This document shows, one piece after another, positions 33,353 to 43,852 of a stretch of 64,000 nucleotides of DNA (its first letter is position 1; each line of letters starts with the position of its first letter). Origin of the DNA: Diphasiastrum complanatum. Its lineage: Eukaryota > Streptophyta > Lycopodiopsida > Lycopodiales > Lycopodiaceae. The notes beneath the pieces were generated by a model that was given only the letters and a program-made list of their open reading frames with translations, had not been told where the DNA came from and ran no database searches. The position numbers and the translations under genes are program-made. The stretch spans positions 40,677,631-40,741,630 of the forward strand of contig CM055102.1 in NCBI GenBank assembly GCA_029204225.1, in the 5' to 3' direction.

Positions 33353-34562
33353 TGTTGAGAAAGAGATCTTTAGAAGATGGAAGCTTCAAGGAAATAATCC
33401 CTACTCCTTCAATATTGCACTCATGCTTACTTGCAAAGTATATGGTCTTCTTGACTCCATCATAAGGCATAATAGATGAAAAAAAGTGCTTGGAGCCACA
33501 CATATGTGAAGATGCTCCACTATCAATATACCATGAGTCATCCTTGTTGAAGGTGGAAGAGGAGAAGCTTGATGCCATAAGAGAGCCTTTTCCATCACTT
33601 GCAATATAGTCTTCTTTCTCATTGATGATGTTGGCTTGATTGAGTTGATTCTTCTTCTTGAAGCAATTGGTGGCATAATGGCCTTTCTTGCCACAATAAA
33701 AGCACTTGATCATCTTCTTCTTGAGATTTGAATTAGAAGCATGAGAGGTATCCTCCTCCTCCTCTTCATCTTGGTCTTTAGCTTTTTCATTAGAGAAGTG
33801 ATGGTGTTGCTTCTTACTCCTCTCTTTGTGCTTGGCAAATAGAACTTTGCCATCATCATGATTGAGTGATAGCTTGTCCATCCTCAAGAGTTTGTACTCT
33901 CGTCTTGATTCTTCAGAAATAAGCACACTTTGAAGGGCCTCCAAACTTGGTAGCTCCTCCTTAATGGCATAGGATTGGACAAGGTTGTCATATTCATCTC
34001 TCAAGCCATTGAGAATAACTTGGACTAGCTCACTTTGATTGATTGAGTCACCAATACATGCAAGCTCCCTATGAATATCCTTGACTCTCAAAACATAATT
34101 AGATGCACTCTCATCACTCTTTTGACTACTTTGGAAGATTTAATTTCTAAGAGTGAGGAGTCTAGAGGTGTTCTTAGCCTCATAGATGGATTTGAGACAA
34201 TCCCAAGCTTCCTTGGATGTAGAACAATCACCAATCTCCCTCAATATCTCATTAGAGACATTCATCTTAATGTAGTGGAGAGCCATCCTAGCTCTCTTCT
34301 TGTATTTTTGTACTTCTTGAAGGACTTGAGGCTCCTCCTCAATCCCAAGTACAATGTCCATCACATCTTGGAGTATCAAGATGGACTCAATCCTCAACTT
34401 CCATATTGAATAATTGGAAGTAGACAATCTCTCACTTGGTTGCAACAAGTATGAACTCATTGAAGTCATGTAAAGTGGAGATAAATAAAAGTGATGAACA
34501 AAAAATGATTCTTCTCTCTCACTATAGGATCCAATAATGGTGTGCCACCATCTCCTATGCAA
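33324..34562 (-). pseudogene. Copia element 2: gag and protease
   Basis: The gag N-terminus (34562-34140) has LSTSNYSIWKLRIESIL and EAWDCLKSIYEAKNTSRL. After a break near 34091-34140, the frame 34091-33324 continues with ELACIGD, VILNGLRDEYDNLVQSYAI, a lysine- and glutamate-rich linker, zinc knuckle CFYCGKKGHYATNC and protease site WYIDSGASSHM. It ends just after NNVLFVPYGV, where a deletion joins the integrase tail. Gag would form the particle and the protease would cut the polyprotein. The break near 34.1 kb prevents a single product. Confidence 0.8.
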
Positions 34563-35212
34563 GATCTTGCAACAAATTGTGAGATGATTCTTACTAGCTA
34601 TCTCAATCTCTCCAAAACTAGATCTACTTCACATCAAATGATGGAGTATGAGCAAATTTAGGATAAAACACTCTTAGAACGTGTGAAATACACTAATAAA
34701 CCAAATTTGACTCAAATACAATGATATTGCATGAAACAAAATGGCTAAGATCTCAAAACAGTGCCTAGATCACATATACATGAGATTGGTAAGCATTCAA
34801 CTGTGATTTTGGATCAAACAAGCAATCTCTTGACCAAACCAAATGTGTCCACCCAGGTCTAGGTGCCCTACCTAACCCTCTTCAAATGCTTATAACTTTT
34901 GATTGGCTCAACCAAATGGAATGAAACTGATTGCATCAGAAACTAGACAAAAATAGCTTCAAAACAAGCTATCTAGCAAGATTTTGGATCAAACATGAAA
35001 GAGAACTCCCAAACTGAAATTGGGTGTTCCTCACACGTGTCTGAGCACCTGATTCCATACAGTACCAGGTCAGACCCAATCAATGCCCTATTGATCTCTT
35101 TTGATCCAAAATTGGACAAGATAGCTAGGAAAATGGACCTTGACAATTTCTAGCTCAAGATTGATGAATAGTTTTCACTTAAATGGATCAAAATGCATGG
35201 TAACCTTAGGTA

Positions 35213-35225
35213 GGCTCTGATACCA
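35213..35225 (-). promoter_or_regulatory. Primer-binding site (tRNA-iMet) of copia element 2
   Basis: TGGTATCAGAGCC on the minus strand directly abuts the 5' LTR at 35226. It matches the 3' end complement of plant initiator tRNA-Met. Confidence 0.85.
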
Positions 35226-36051
35226 TGTTGAATCTCACACGTGTGGATTGTCCACTACATGTACTTGTGATCTCCTAAGGTGTGCAGATGCACCAAGATC
35301 AAGACTAGATTGAGATTCAAGATCTATCTTTGATTCTATGGCAAAAACACACTACTACGTGCATTCAATCACTTCCAACTCTCACTCACACGTGTGGGAA
35401 GTGCTCCAAAAGTATTCTAAGTAAAAACAAGCTGCTCTCCTAGGGTAGAGAGAGAAAAACCATCATGAGCTCTCGAGTAGAGAGAGAAAGCTAGAAATTC
35501 AATGACACTCAAAATCCATGAAATCACCAAATCAATTAGATCCAAAATAGGAGTACAATGATACTGGTAGATTCATGAGCTACCACTATGCTTAACTATG
35601 ATTGGATCACACTTTGCCACCTCTTAATCCTATTGGACCATTGATCTATGCACCTCTAAATTCTATTGGACTATATTCAAGCACACCTCAAATTCCTATT
35701 GGACCACACATGGTTCCACCTCTAAATCCTATTGGACCTCTTAAACTTCATCAAACAAAAGCATTACACTTGTCTACACTCTAATTGGCACAAGTTTGGC
35801 CTCCTACTCTATTTTGGCTCACTAGTGGCATTACAAGTGGAAATGGATAATCTGCCATCTATGCCAAATTTGACCCTATCAGCATCCTACACCTAAATGC
35901 TTGACTATGAAATTCTATGACACCCCTATATCAAACATTTTGATTTACTTTACAATTCTCCACATGTGGGAACATCCTCCACACATGTGAGATTTACTTA
36001 CAAACTTCTATCATAAAAAATACCAAGCTAGATTTTTGCCAATCTTTCACA
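35226..36051 (-). repeat. Copia element 2, 5' LTR (right copy)
   Basis: 826 bp. Starting TGTTGAATCTCACACGTGTG on the plus strand and ending TTTCACA at 36051. It differs from the left copy at about 22 positions without length change. Confidence 0.9.
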
Positions 36052-36055
36052 TTTG

Positions 36056-36356
36056 TGTCTAAATTTTACGAGCATGTGCTGTATGTGCTGCTTGAAGAAG
36101 CTTCGTGTGTTCAGATTATTTTCGCCGGCATTTATCCATTGCTTGCCCTCCCACGCGGCCTTGGTTTGTCCTTTTCGAACTGTATTTTGTTATCGGTGAC
36201 CGCCCTCGAAATGCTTTACTAGTATACACAACCGATGCACCAGCAATATACATGGCTCATGCAGATGCACCAGTATACAAAGCTGATGCACCAGTATACG
36301 TAGCTCGTGCTGATTTTTCCTTGAAATGTAAAATACATGTTTGCATTTTATTGTAG
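36056..36356 (+). pseudogene. F-box protein gene, 3' fragment
   Basis: This resumes the host gene right of copia element 2. The frame from 36056 gives the second half of an F-box (LNFTSMCCMCCLKKLR). About 48 bases on, one base of frameshift leads into the frame 36105-36356 (CSDYFRRHLSIACPP, RPWFVLFELYFVIGDRPRN), which looks like the region after an F-box, where a conserved W/R-rich segment often follows. Its last third (TTDAPAIYMAHADAPVYKAD) is a short imperfect repeat, DAPVY, encoded by GATGCACCAGTATAC tandem units. It ends at a stop at 36354-36356. Confidence 0.45.
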
Positions 36357-37459
36357 TTATGAGCATATTCCCAACTTTTTTTGAAGGACAAACTCCTTGA
36401 AAAATAAGTCCATGACATTTGAGATGAGCATTTTGTGCTAAGTTGATGTTAATATGCAAATATGTTGGCCTTCATACTCCTTTTGAGAGTAATGCAAACC
36501 TGGCCACCCATGATTATGTAGAGAGAGAGAGAGAGAGAGAGAGGCCTAAAGAATTCGCCTTCATACTCATTGAGCCTATTATAACAAAGCAAAAATAATT
36601 TTTTTCATACTCATCTTCAACCATATGTTGCATTATTCTATTTGTCTGAGTGGTTCAACCGAATAATCGATCTTTAATCTTCATCCACTCTATTATCCAA
36701 ATCTGTAGTTTTGCTCGTGTTTCTACAACAGCAGAAGTACTCAGTAATCGCTCAACAGGTGGCTCTGACATATCGATGTCCCCGACAAAAGTCGATGACT
36801 CAGCCTTGTCAATGAAAGACAGTTATTGTTCCACTTGAATTGAAGCTAAAGACTTGCCCTAACTTATTAGCAAGTAAATTTTCAAGAAGTCCTAACTGGA
36901 TGGATGCCAACGCATTATGGCCAACTGGCTATTGCGATCTACGACTTGATTAGCTATCCTACTGGACATGCGTTAATTGCTTAACTATTGGGCCTAATTC
37001 TCTCCAAACTAGTAACGTCACCTTCATGTAATCTCAATTTACATGAATCTATGGGTGAAATGTCACCTTACATTGGAAATCAACATTCAAAAGTTAAAGA
37101 AACAAACAATTATAGTCCAAGACTATCCACAACTACTTGTAGTCCTATAATAAATGCTTCTTGGTACCAATACATTTGGAATTTTTCAAAAACTAAGGTA
37201 CAAAAATTCATCCTACCAAAATCTCTTAGGAGATCCATCAAGATAAAGATGACTTTAACTCAGTCCCGAGTACTCCAGATACTCTCTTGAGTAAAGTGCT
37301 CTTATTGCTAGCATCATAAGCAGCAACCTTCAATGTTAATAGGCTTGTCTGTCTCCTAATTAACTGGAGATTTAGGCTGAAATAGTACACAAGCATTCCT
37401 TGACTACAATTTGTAAGGTAAGAAAACAATCACCTAGAACAACATCTAGAGATTACAAA
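36357..37459. other. No gene seen
   Basis: AT-rich sequence with a (GA)11 run at 36521-36542. Small frames at 36650-36838 and 36988-37290 show no domain. The right part may belong to the same old element as repeat R1 copy B. Confidence 0.35.
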
Positions 37460-37985
37460 GTTCTGCTGAATTCCAATTGAATGCAGTGGTTATCCTTGAT
37501 ATTAGTCGAACTTTGTCATCCAATATGAGCTCACTGGGATACACTCAATAACTTAGGATATATTTCTCATTCAAGAAATATTCTATATCAAGAATCTTCT
37601 ATATTCTAGGCACACAACTCTCATAGATGAATCCCGATGACTCACAAATCATGTGTCTTATAAGCAATATAGATCGAAATAAATAGTCCTTGGTGAATTT
37701 TCTTCACACTGTTTATTTAGCCAATTAACTTCTAAACAGGAGTAATCCAATTACTCAAGTCAATTGCAAATGATTCAGAAGTCTTAAATGTCTAGGTGCA
37801 GATCTCAATCATACTAGTATAACACCACATTTAGATCCTTTTATAAACCATAACTAAGTTAATGAATTATCCTTTCCACAAAAAGAACCATTAACCTGCA
37901 AGTAACTGTTCCGCACATTACTTGTTCATATGTCTATGCACTCTGACTAGTTTAAGTACACGAGATAAACTTAGTACATAGGAAA
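37460..37985 (+). repeat. Dispersed repeat family R1, copy B
   Basis: Collinear with 2860-3375 in the same orientation, roughly two thirds identical. Shared blocks are listed under copy A. No open frame is conserved between the copies. Confidence 0.6.
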
Positions 37986-38853
37986 CACATAGCAGATCCA
38001 CAAGATTAGGACGTATGTCACCAACATATCAAACTATGTTCCTAAACATAAACGTAGGCTACTGGCAGATATATCCATAATCTGCACATGTTACTCACAC
38101 TCATTGAGAATCAACTCAGCTACAAAAGAACTCTTGAGTAAATAATATAATTGGGTAATCTCTGAAGTAAATAGTTTCACATCACAAGTTTCCAACCATC
38201 ATACTTTTACCAACAAAATTCCTTCAACCAATCAACCTATTCCAAATCTTAGTACTCAAACCAAGATTAGATTGACTTATACAGACATATTTGGACATAA
38301 GGTTAAGATTTAAACTTTATTTTCTCTGATCCAATCCATAACAAAATGGTACTTGGCAAACCAATCAGTGAACCTTCATTTAATGTTTACCACCACTATC
38401 CATATTCATGAATATTTCATAGCTTAAAAACCCCCAAAAGTCCTCTAGTACCAGATTATTCAAAACAATCACTATCTGAGAGTTCCTCTCTTTCAACTGG
38501 ATAGTTCTACCTTTGCATACATACTGGATTTCTTTTTTTTAAAATCTATGCAACTGGCTAATTCATCGAATGTCTTATTCCTTTCTTTCTTATCCCCCTT
38601 GTAAAACGAATTCCATAGTTTCGATTAAAAAGTTCTCAAAAGACAACGTATAAGATATCAAAGATCCGAAAAAAAAAGTCAATAATGAGTCTCCAATATT
38701 ATTACAAACCAGACTTGTTTCTCAGAATCCTGATCCTATATCTGGGTATAGGATTATCTCTATTGATAGTTGATTATTGAGATGTAATATTTATATGTTT
38801 TTGGGCCAAACTGGTTTACACAATTTTTTTATTCAAGAAACAAGTGTCCAACT
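37986..38853. other. No gene seen
   Basis: AT-rich sequence. It might be further old retroelement DNA to the right of repeat R1. Nothing is recognisable. Confidence 0.35.
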
Positions 38854-39228
38854 ATGGATCCATCCAAAGATCTGAAGCAAATTTGCACCAAGTTACCAAT
38901 TAATGAATCTAATGTGATATTGATGGAAGGAGTTGGTGCAAAATTCTTGAATATTCTTGCGTTAGAGGATGCCATCAATCCTATCAACAAGGAAAACATG
39001 TTAACTTTGAAACTAAATTCAAAGCCATCAAATTCCTTGTGTACAGATGACCAAAAAGATCCCTACACTGCATGGGATTTGATGAATCCGAATGTGGGAT
39101 GCATGGCTCTAATAACTCTCTGGAGTTACACTTACTTGGAGATCAATTCCATCACCTGGAAGTACAAAGCAAGGAGAAAATACCAAAAAGCTGAGAAAAA
39201 GCAAGAAGCAACCCCACCTTCTGATTGA
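38854..39228 (+). CDS. Hypothetical protein, 124 residues
   Basis: An uninterrupted frame starting ATGGATCCATCC and ending at a TGA that coincides with the edge of the LTR at 39226. The product (MDPSKDLKQICTKLPINES, ENMLTLKLNSKPSNSL, then TWKYKARRKYQKAEKKQEAT) has a basic C-terminus and no recognised domain, signal or repeat. Composition looks protein-like, but the end at an LTR edge suggests it could be antisense or read-through sequence of that element. Confidence 0.3.
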   Translation: MDPSKDLKQICTKLPINESNVILMEGVGAKFLNILALEDAINPINKENMLTLKLNSKPSNSLCTDDQKDPYTAWDLMNPNVGCMALITLWSYTYLEINSITWKYKARRKYQKAEKKQEATPPSD

Positions 39229-39709
39229 TGCAAATCCTCGTGAAGATCTAACTATATCCTATTGCATGCAACCAAAAGGACACCTATGGAGCAAAACCAC
39301 CCAACCAATAGGAAATGGCTAGTCAATACCGTAACCACTTCACCCCCATGCCATGGTGAATGAATGCAAGAGAGGAGGGGCTCCTGGCTACAAGGATCAG
39401 AAAATCCAATAGGTAGATAGGCGAGTTTCCACCAGTATATATTCTCTCCCAAGAGGAGAGAATATTCCTCTTAGGATCCCCATGCAACCTGGAATAGCAA
39501 ATGACCTCCTATTCTTGCATTATAGCAGTCAAACACCATGCAAGTGTTCCTATGTCCAATTATAGGTCTGAGCCCTCATATGATTATTAATTACTTTATC
39601 GGCCAAGCTCGGAATGACGAGGCATAACTAATAACCACATACACTGGAGTGACCGACTATCCATGTCAGGAATTATTCCAAATCCCTCATACTGGACATG
39701 GACGTAACA
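39226..39709 (-). mobile_element. LTR of family L (minus orientation)
   Basis: Reverse complemented, this aligns with 60393-61003: TGTTACGTCCATGTCC at the start, GGATAGTCGGTCACTC, TAATTAATAATCATATGAGG, TATAATTGGACATAGGA, AATGCAAGAATAGGAGGTCA, GGGGATCCTAA, AAACTCGCC and TTGGTTGGGTGGTT. The left edge is approximate. Where the other copy has a 144-bp (CT)n, this one has only ATTCTCTCCTCTTGGGAGAG. No matching internal region is seen on either side, so it is a solo or truncated LTR. Confidence 0.7.
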
Positions 39710-40587
39710 CGTAGGCTTCACATGTGCGATCAGTAATTGACTGAAATTACAGTAGGAGGGCGCAGTTTCTCAAAATGATATCATCAAAAATCTAACTCCA
39801 GACCCACATGCATCCAATCAGAGGTTAGAGGCATAGAGGCTTCCATTAGGTCCATCAACAACACTATTTTTTTACTTTTTGAGACTCTTAATGGTGTCCA
39901 ATCCCTACCAAACTTTATAAAAGCCTTAGGAAAACATCATTATACCTCTGAAAACATGCATGCAAAATATTAGCCATGGATTTTATGAATATCTCCAAAA
40001 ATATTGAAAAACCACCAAAAACCCTTGTTTTTTGACTAATTTCTTGTGGATCAAACTCACAGGCAGGCCAAATTTACTGTAATTTAATTACATGCAAGCA
40101 CTAAGTGATTCTTGTTTCCACTACTAGAGATGGTCTTTAGAGACAATTAAACAGTCTTCATACCTTATGTATCATATGGGAATTGGGGGGTCACATAGGG
40201 CAAAGTTATGATCTTCAATACATCCATGGCCTTCATGCAATGCCATGAGCTCATCTTTGATGGAAAGACACTGAAGATTATATTATCCTACACTTATCTA
40301 GGCACTCCGAACGTTACTTATTAAGTATCAAGATTGCTTTGCATGGATTTAACAAGATCTGAAGGATATTCTATTAGCAGATTCCAGGAAATCCCCAGAT
40401 GCCGAGCCAAGCTGAAGACATAGATTGTCTCTCACCCATGACCGAGGAGGTCTTAGAAGGAGGAGAGTAGAGGGTTGAGATTGTGGATTTGATTTTCATA
40501 CCTTCTAAAAATCATGTCCTTGATTGTTCTTGGGCATTCCAAGCATCAAAAAATGGGTGTTTCTTAATCCTTGGGCTGCTAGAGTGA
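39710..40587. other. No gene seen
   Basis: AT-rich sequence between the LTR and the presumed start of gypsy element 2. No frame or repeat stands out. Confidence 0.35.
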
Positions 40588-40948
40588 TGTTAGGAAACTA
40601 GTTTTCTTGTTTCTTGTTTCTTGTTTCTTGTTGAGTAGCTTAATCTTGTCATTGCTTTGTTTCCTAATTTTGGTAGATAAATTGTAGATCTGCTCCCTGA
40701 TTCATAATGTTGATCTATACTGAGCTAGGACTGGTTGCATGGCTTGTATATGCATGTAGTCGAGTAACGTATCCATCTCTTCCCATTGACAGGCTGGGAA
40801 TACACATTGTAATCTAAGAAACACTTCTGCTTGGAAACCGTTCTAACAAGAAGACCAAACTGTAAAGAACTATAACCAGTGGAAGTAACAAAAAGAAGAA
40901 AGAACAAACAAGAATCGTGTTCACAGATTCAGTGAGAATCTGTGAACA
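40588..40948 (+). mobile_element. Possible 5' LTR of gypsy element 2
   Basis: It runs from TGTTAGGAAACTAG to AATCTGTGAACA and includes four copies of TTTCTTG near the start. It is followed within two bases by TTGACGCCATTTTCAC, reminiscent of the tRNA-Asp type primer site (TGGCGCC...) used by Tat/Athila-like elements. There is no second LTR copy to confirm it, so both edges are inference. Confidence 0.3.
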
Positions 40949-41059
40949 TTTGACGCCATTTTCACAGCTACACAGACACTACACCAAGCCACACCTTTTT
41001 GATCTGTGCTACAAAACCATCGCTTTGAGGTCTCTCACACATTTTTTTACAGAGCTCGT

Positions 41060-42600
41060 TACTTTCATCTCGACCGACGTCCAACTCTATTCTCGACCGA
41101 GGCTTCACGCTCCTTCCCTAGTTGAGCTCCACGACTCTTGTCTGGACTAGACGAAACCTTGTTTCATTCACCTATTGAAACTACGCACTCACTCTCGACC
41201 GAACCACTACTCGCAATATCCTGTCAAGTTCTGAGTTAAATCTCGACCAGAGCCCCTTTGAAATCTCAATCGGAGCCTCTTTGTTAAATCTCAACCAAAG
41301 CACCTGCTCAATTCTCAACCAGAGCCCATCGCTCCCATCTCAACCGGAGCACCTGCTCAATTCTCAACCGGAGCCCATCGCTCCCATCTCAACCGGAGCA
41401 CCTGCTCAATTCTCAACCGGAGCCCATCGCTCCCATCTCAACCGAAGCACCTGCTCAATTCTCAACCAAATCCCATCTCTCCCATCTCAACCAGAGCGCC
41501 AGCTCAATTCTCAACCGGAGCCCATCGCTCAAGGTGGTCAAAATGTGGTGCAAGGTCGAAATGCGATGCAAGGATGGTCGGATGCAGTGCTAGGTCGGAA
41601 TGTTGTTCAAGGGTAGTCGGATGTGGTGCAAGGGCGGAATGTAGTGTAAGGGTGGTCGAAATGCGGTGCAAGGTCAAAATGCGGTTGCTACGGTTCAACA
41701 GTGGATGCAGTTAGAATGCGATCTATTTGCGGTTGAATGTGGTCGCTACAGTTCAAGGGCAGATGTGGTTGGAATGTGGTCTGTTTGCGGTTGAATGTGG
41801 TCGCTACGATTCAAGGGCGAATGCAGTTGGGGTGCGGTTTGTTTGCGATTGAATGCGGTCTGTTGCGATTCAAGGGCGAATGCAGTTGGGGTGCGGTTTG
41901 TTTGCGGAATGCGGTCTGTTGCGATTCAAGGGAGAATGTAGTTGGGGTGCGGTTGAATGTGGGTGAATACGATAGTTGGAGGCTCGTTGCAGTTGCTACG
42001 GTTTAAGGTGATGTAGCTGGCGGTTCGTGTGGATCGTCAGATATAACTTCAAAAAACGTCGGATATAGATCGTCAACTCAAGTTGTCGGATGCACCATCA
42101 ATTCTAGGCCATCGAATGTAAATGGAATGCAGATGGGTGTCGGATGAAAACAAGTGTAGAGGCATTAGAGACAAACAGAGTTAGAGAGCATCAGATGCAA
42201 ATGGAGATAGAGGGAGTCAGATGCAAACAAAGATAGAGGGCATCGGATGCAAACAAAATGCGGTGTCGATGCAAGTTGTCAGATCTGATATCTGTTGTAA
42301 TCGTCAGTTCTGATCGTCGTTTGAAAGTTTTGTGGTCTGGCATGGATTTGGTCCAGTTGAGATGGTGAGAAACCCCTTCGGTCGAGATTGGACCCAAAAC
42401 CTCTGGTCAAGATTTGATCGAAACCCTTCAGTCGAGATCTGATCGAAAAATCGTCGGTCGAGATTTGATAGAATCTCGTCGGTTGAGATTTGATACAGTC
42501 TCTTTGGTTGAGATTTGAACGAGCACTCCGGTTGAGAATTGAGCGATGGGCTCCAGTTGAGATGGGGGCGATGGGCTCCGATTTTGCACTGTATTTTACT
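41060..42600. repeat. Minisatellite complex in the leader of gypsy element 2
   Basis: There are four arrays. 41301-41530 is a 49-bp unit (CACCTGCTCAATTCTCAACC.GAGCCCATCGCTCCCATCTCAA), about 4.6 copies. 41695-41965 is a unit of about 58 bp (TTCAAGGGC..ATG..GTTGG..TGCGGT), about 4.5 copies. 42120-42260 has GATGCAAA..AAGATAGAGGG units of 27-28 bp. 42340-42600 has units of about 30 bp with GGT(C/T)GAGATTTGAT. The last array is the reverse complement of the first (CTCAACCGGAGCCCATCGC against GCGATGGGCTCC.GTTGAG), so the block can fold back on itself over 1.3 kb. Open frames here are by-products. Confidence 0.8.
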
Positions 42601-42829
42601 GCAACAACATCGCATTACCACCACACTCGCGCCACATTGCAACCGCAATATACCGCACCTGCACCACATTACCACCGCACCCGCACTCCATTATCACCGC
42701 AATAGACCACACCCGCACTTTAAGGGAGATGCATCATGAGCCTTTAAATTTTCACCAACAACCAAACTTTTAAAATTACGTTCAGACACCAGTCAAGTTA
42801 CCAAAGAGTCCAAGAGGCCTATTTCCACA

Positions 42830-43197
42830 ATCCTAAGATACTCTAGAGTTGTGATGGATTGTCCTTACGATCCGAATTCCATAGAGGACTATCCACCAGA
42901 GGTGGTCTTCCCATCCACCGAGTAGGCTTGATTTAATAGATATTCTAGGATGAAATCCCAAGTCCAAGAGCCATCCACCAACCCATTTGACATATGGGAA
43001 CCCATGCGTTTTGAAGCTCCATACGATCGACAACATTTTCATGCTGCAAAATCTTCACATGCCTGAGCTCACTTAAACGGAGCTTTTGCAAATAATATTT
43101 CGCGTACTGAAAAACATACTCCAAAGCTAGATTTACCTAAGTACGACGGTAACACTGATCCTCAAAGATTTTTTCAAGTCTTTGAGAATGCATGTGA
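42830..43197 (+). pseudogene. Gypsy element 2 gag, part before the nested copia
   Basis: The plus frame reads EDYPPEVVFPSTE, NPFDIWEPMRFEAPYD and then AFANNISRTEKHTPK, LDLPKYDGNTDPQRFFQVFE, a gypsy gag (Retrotrans_gag) start with a stop or two inside. It is cut at 43197 by copia element 1 and resumes at 49624 after a 5-bp duplication (TGTGA). Confidence 0.7.
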
Positions 43198-43852
43198 TGT
43201 GAAAAATACAGATCCTAAGTGGATCTAAACTCCAAGATCATTGGCTTGAATGCTTGCACTCCAAACTACATAAGCTAGGAATTGGCAACACATTCTATGC
43301 TACCTAGAATGCAAAGAACTTGATCAAAAAGCATTTATCACAAATGGAAACTTCCATAAACATCAAGTGCGGTCCAAATTAGCATTATACAGTCCATAAT
43401 ACATCAGCCTATCACTTTTGGAAAGCACCTAAGATCATACACAATAGCTTGAAGACAATACACACAACAATGCTCTCAATGGAGGAAGAAACAATGACAA
43501 TGATCTATTGATCTCAATGAAGCATACAAAAGGTTTCTCCAACCTGTTCTCCACGACTTCCCTACTATTTATGGATGAGGAAGATGACTCTCTCTCCTCT
43601 CTCTAGAAGGTACTTGACCCTAGATATTCCCTATATAGGAAAAATAGCTAAAAATGGCTTATATGACCAAAATACATCAAAATGGTCTCATTTTGAAGGG
43701 TATGAAGTTTGACACTTCATCATACTGAAAAAATACAGTAAATAAAAACATTGTGGCCTGGTTCACACGTGTGAAACTCCAGAACCAAAACTATTTACAA
43801 TTTTAGCCAATTTAGGCCTCAAACTAGCTAGGAAATGTTGACAATTTTCACA
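43198..43852 (-). repeat. Copia element 1, 3' LTR
   Basis: 655 bp. Contains the perfect 14-base palindrome TTCACACGTGTGAA at 43762-43775, and CCTATATAGG at about 43631, a likely TATA region. Confidence 0.93.

Larger units (their letters stand above)
31186..36051 (-). mobile_element. Ty1-copia element 2, non-autonomous, inserted in the F-box gene
   Basis: A 4.87-kb element in minus orientation with 826-bp LTRs at 31186-32011 and 35226-36051 (TGTKGAA...CACA). The polypurine tract is at 32012-32023 (TTTTTTGAGGAG on the minus strand) and the tRNA-iMet primer site at complement(35213..35225). By eye the LTRs differ at about 22 positions, mostly C/T changes, so it is older than copia element 1. 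The internal region keeps gag, zinc knuckle and protease but lacks the integrase core, reverse transcriptase and RNase H. It could therefore move only with help from a related element. Confidence 0.85.

Noticed and set aside
31181-36056. A perfect 5-bp target duplication for copia element 2
   Set aside because: The left flank is TTCTG and the right TTTGT. Only a one-base-deletion model reconciles them, so the duplication is reported as degenerate.
41281-42675. Several 70-120 codon frames rich in Ser, Gln and Pro or in Val and Gly
   Set aside because: They are encoded by the 49-bp and 58-bp minisatellite units and exist on both strands.
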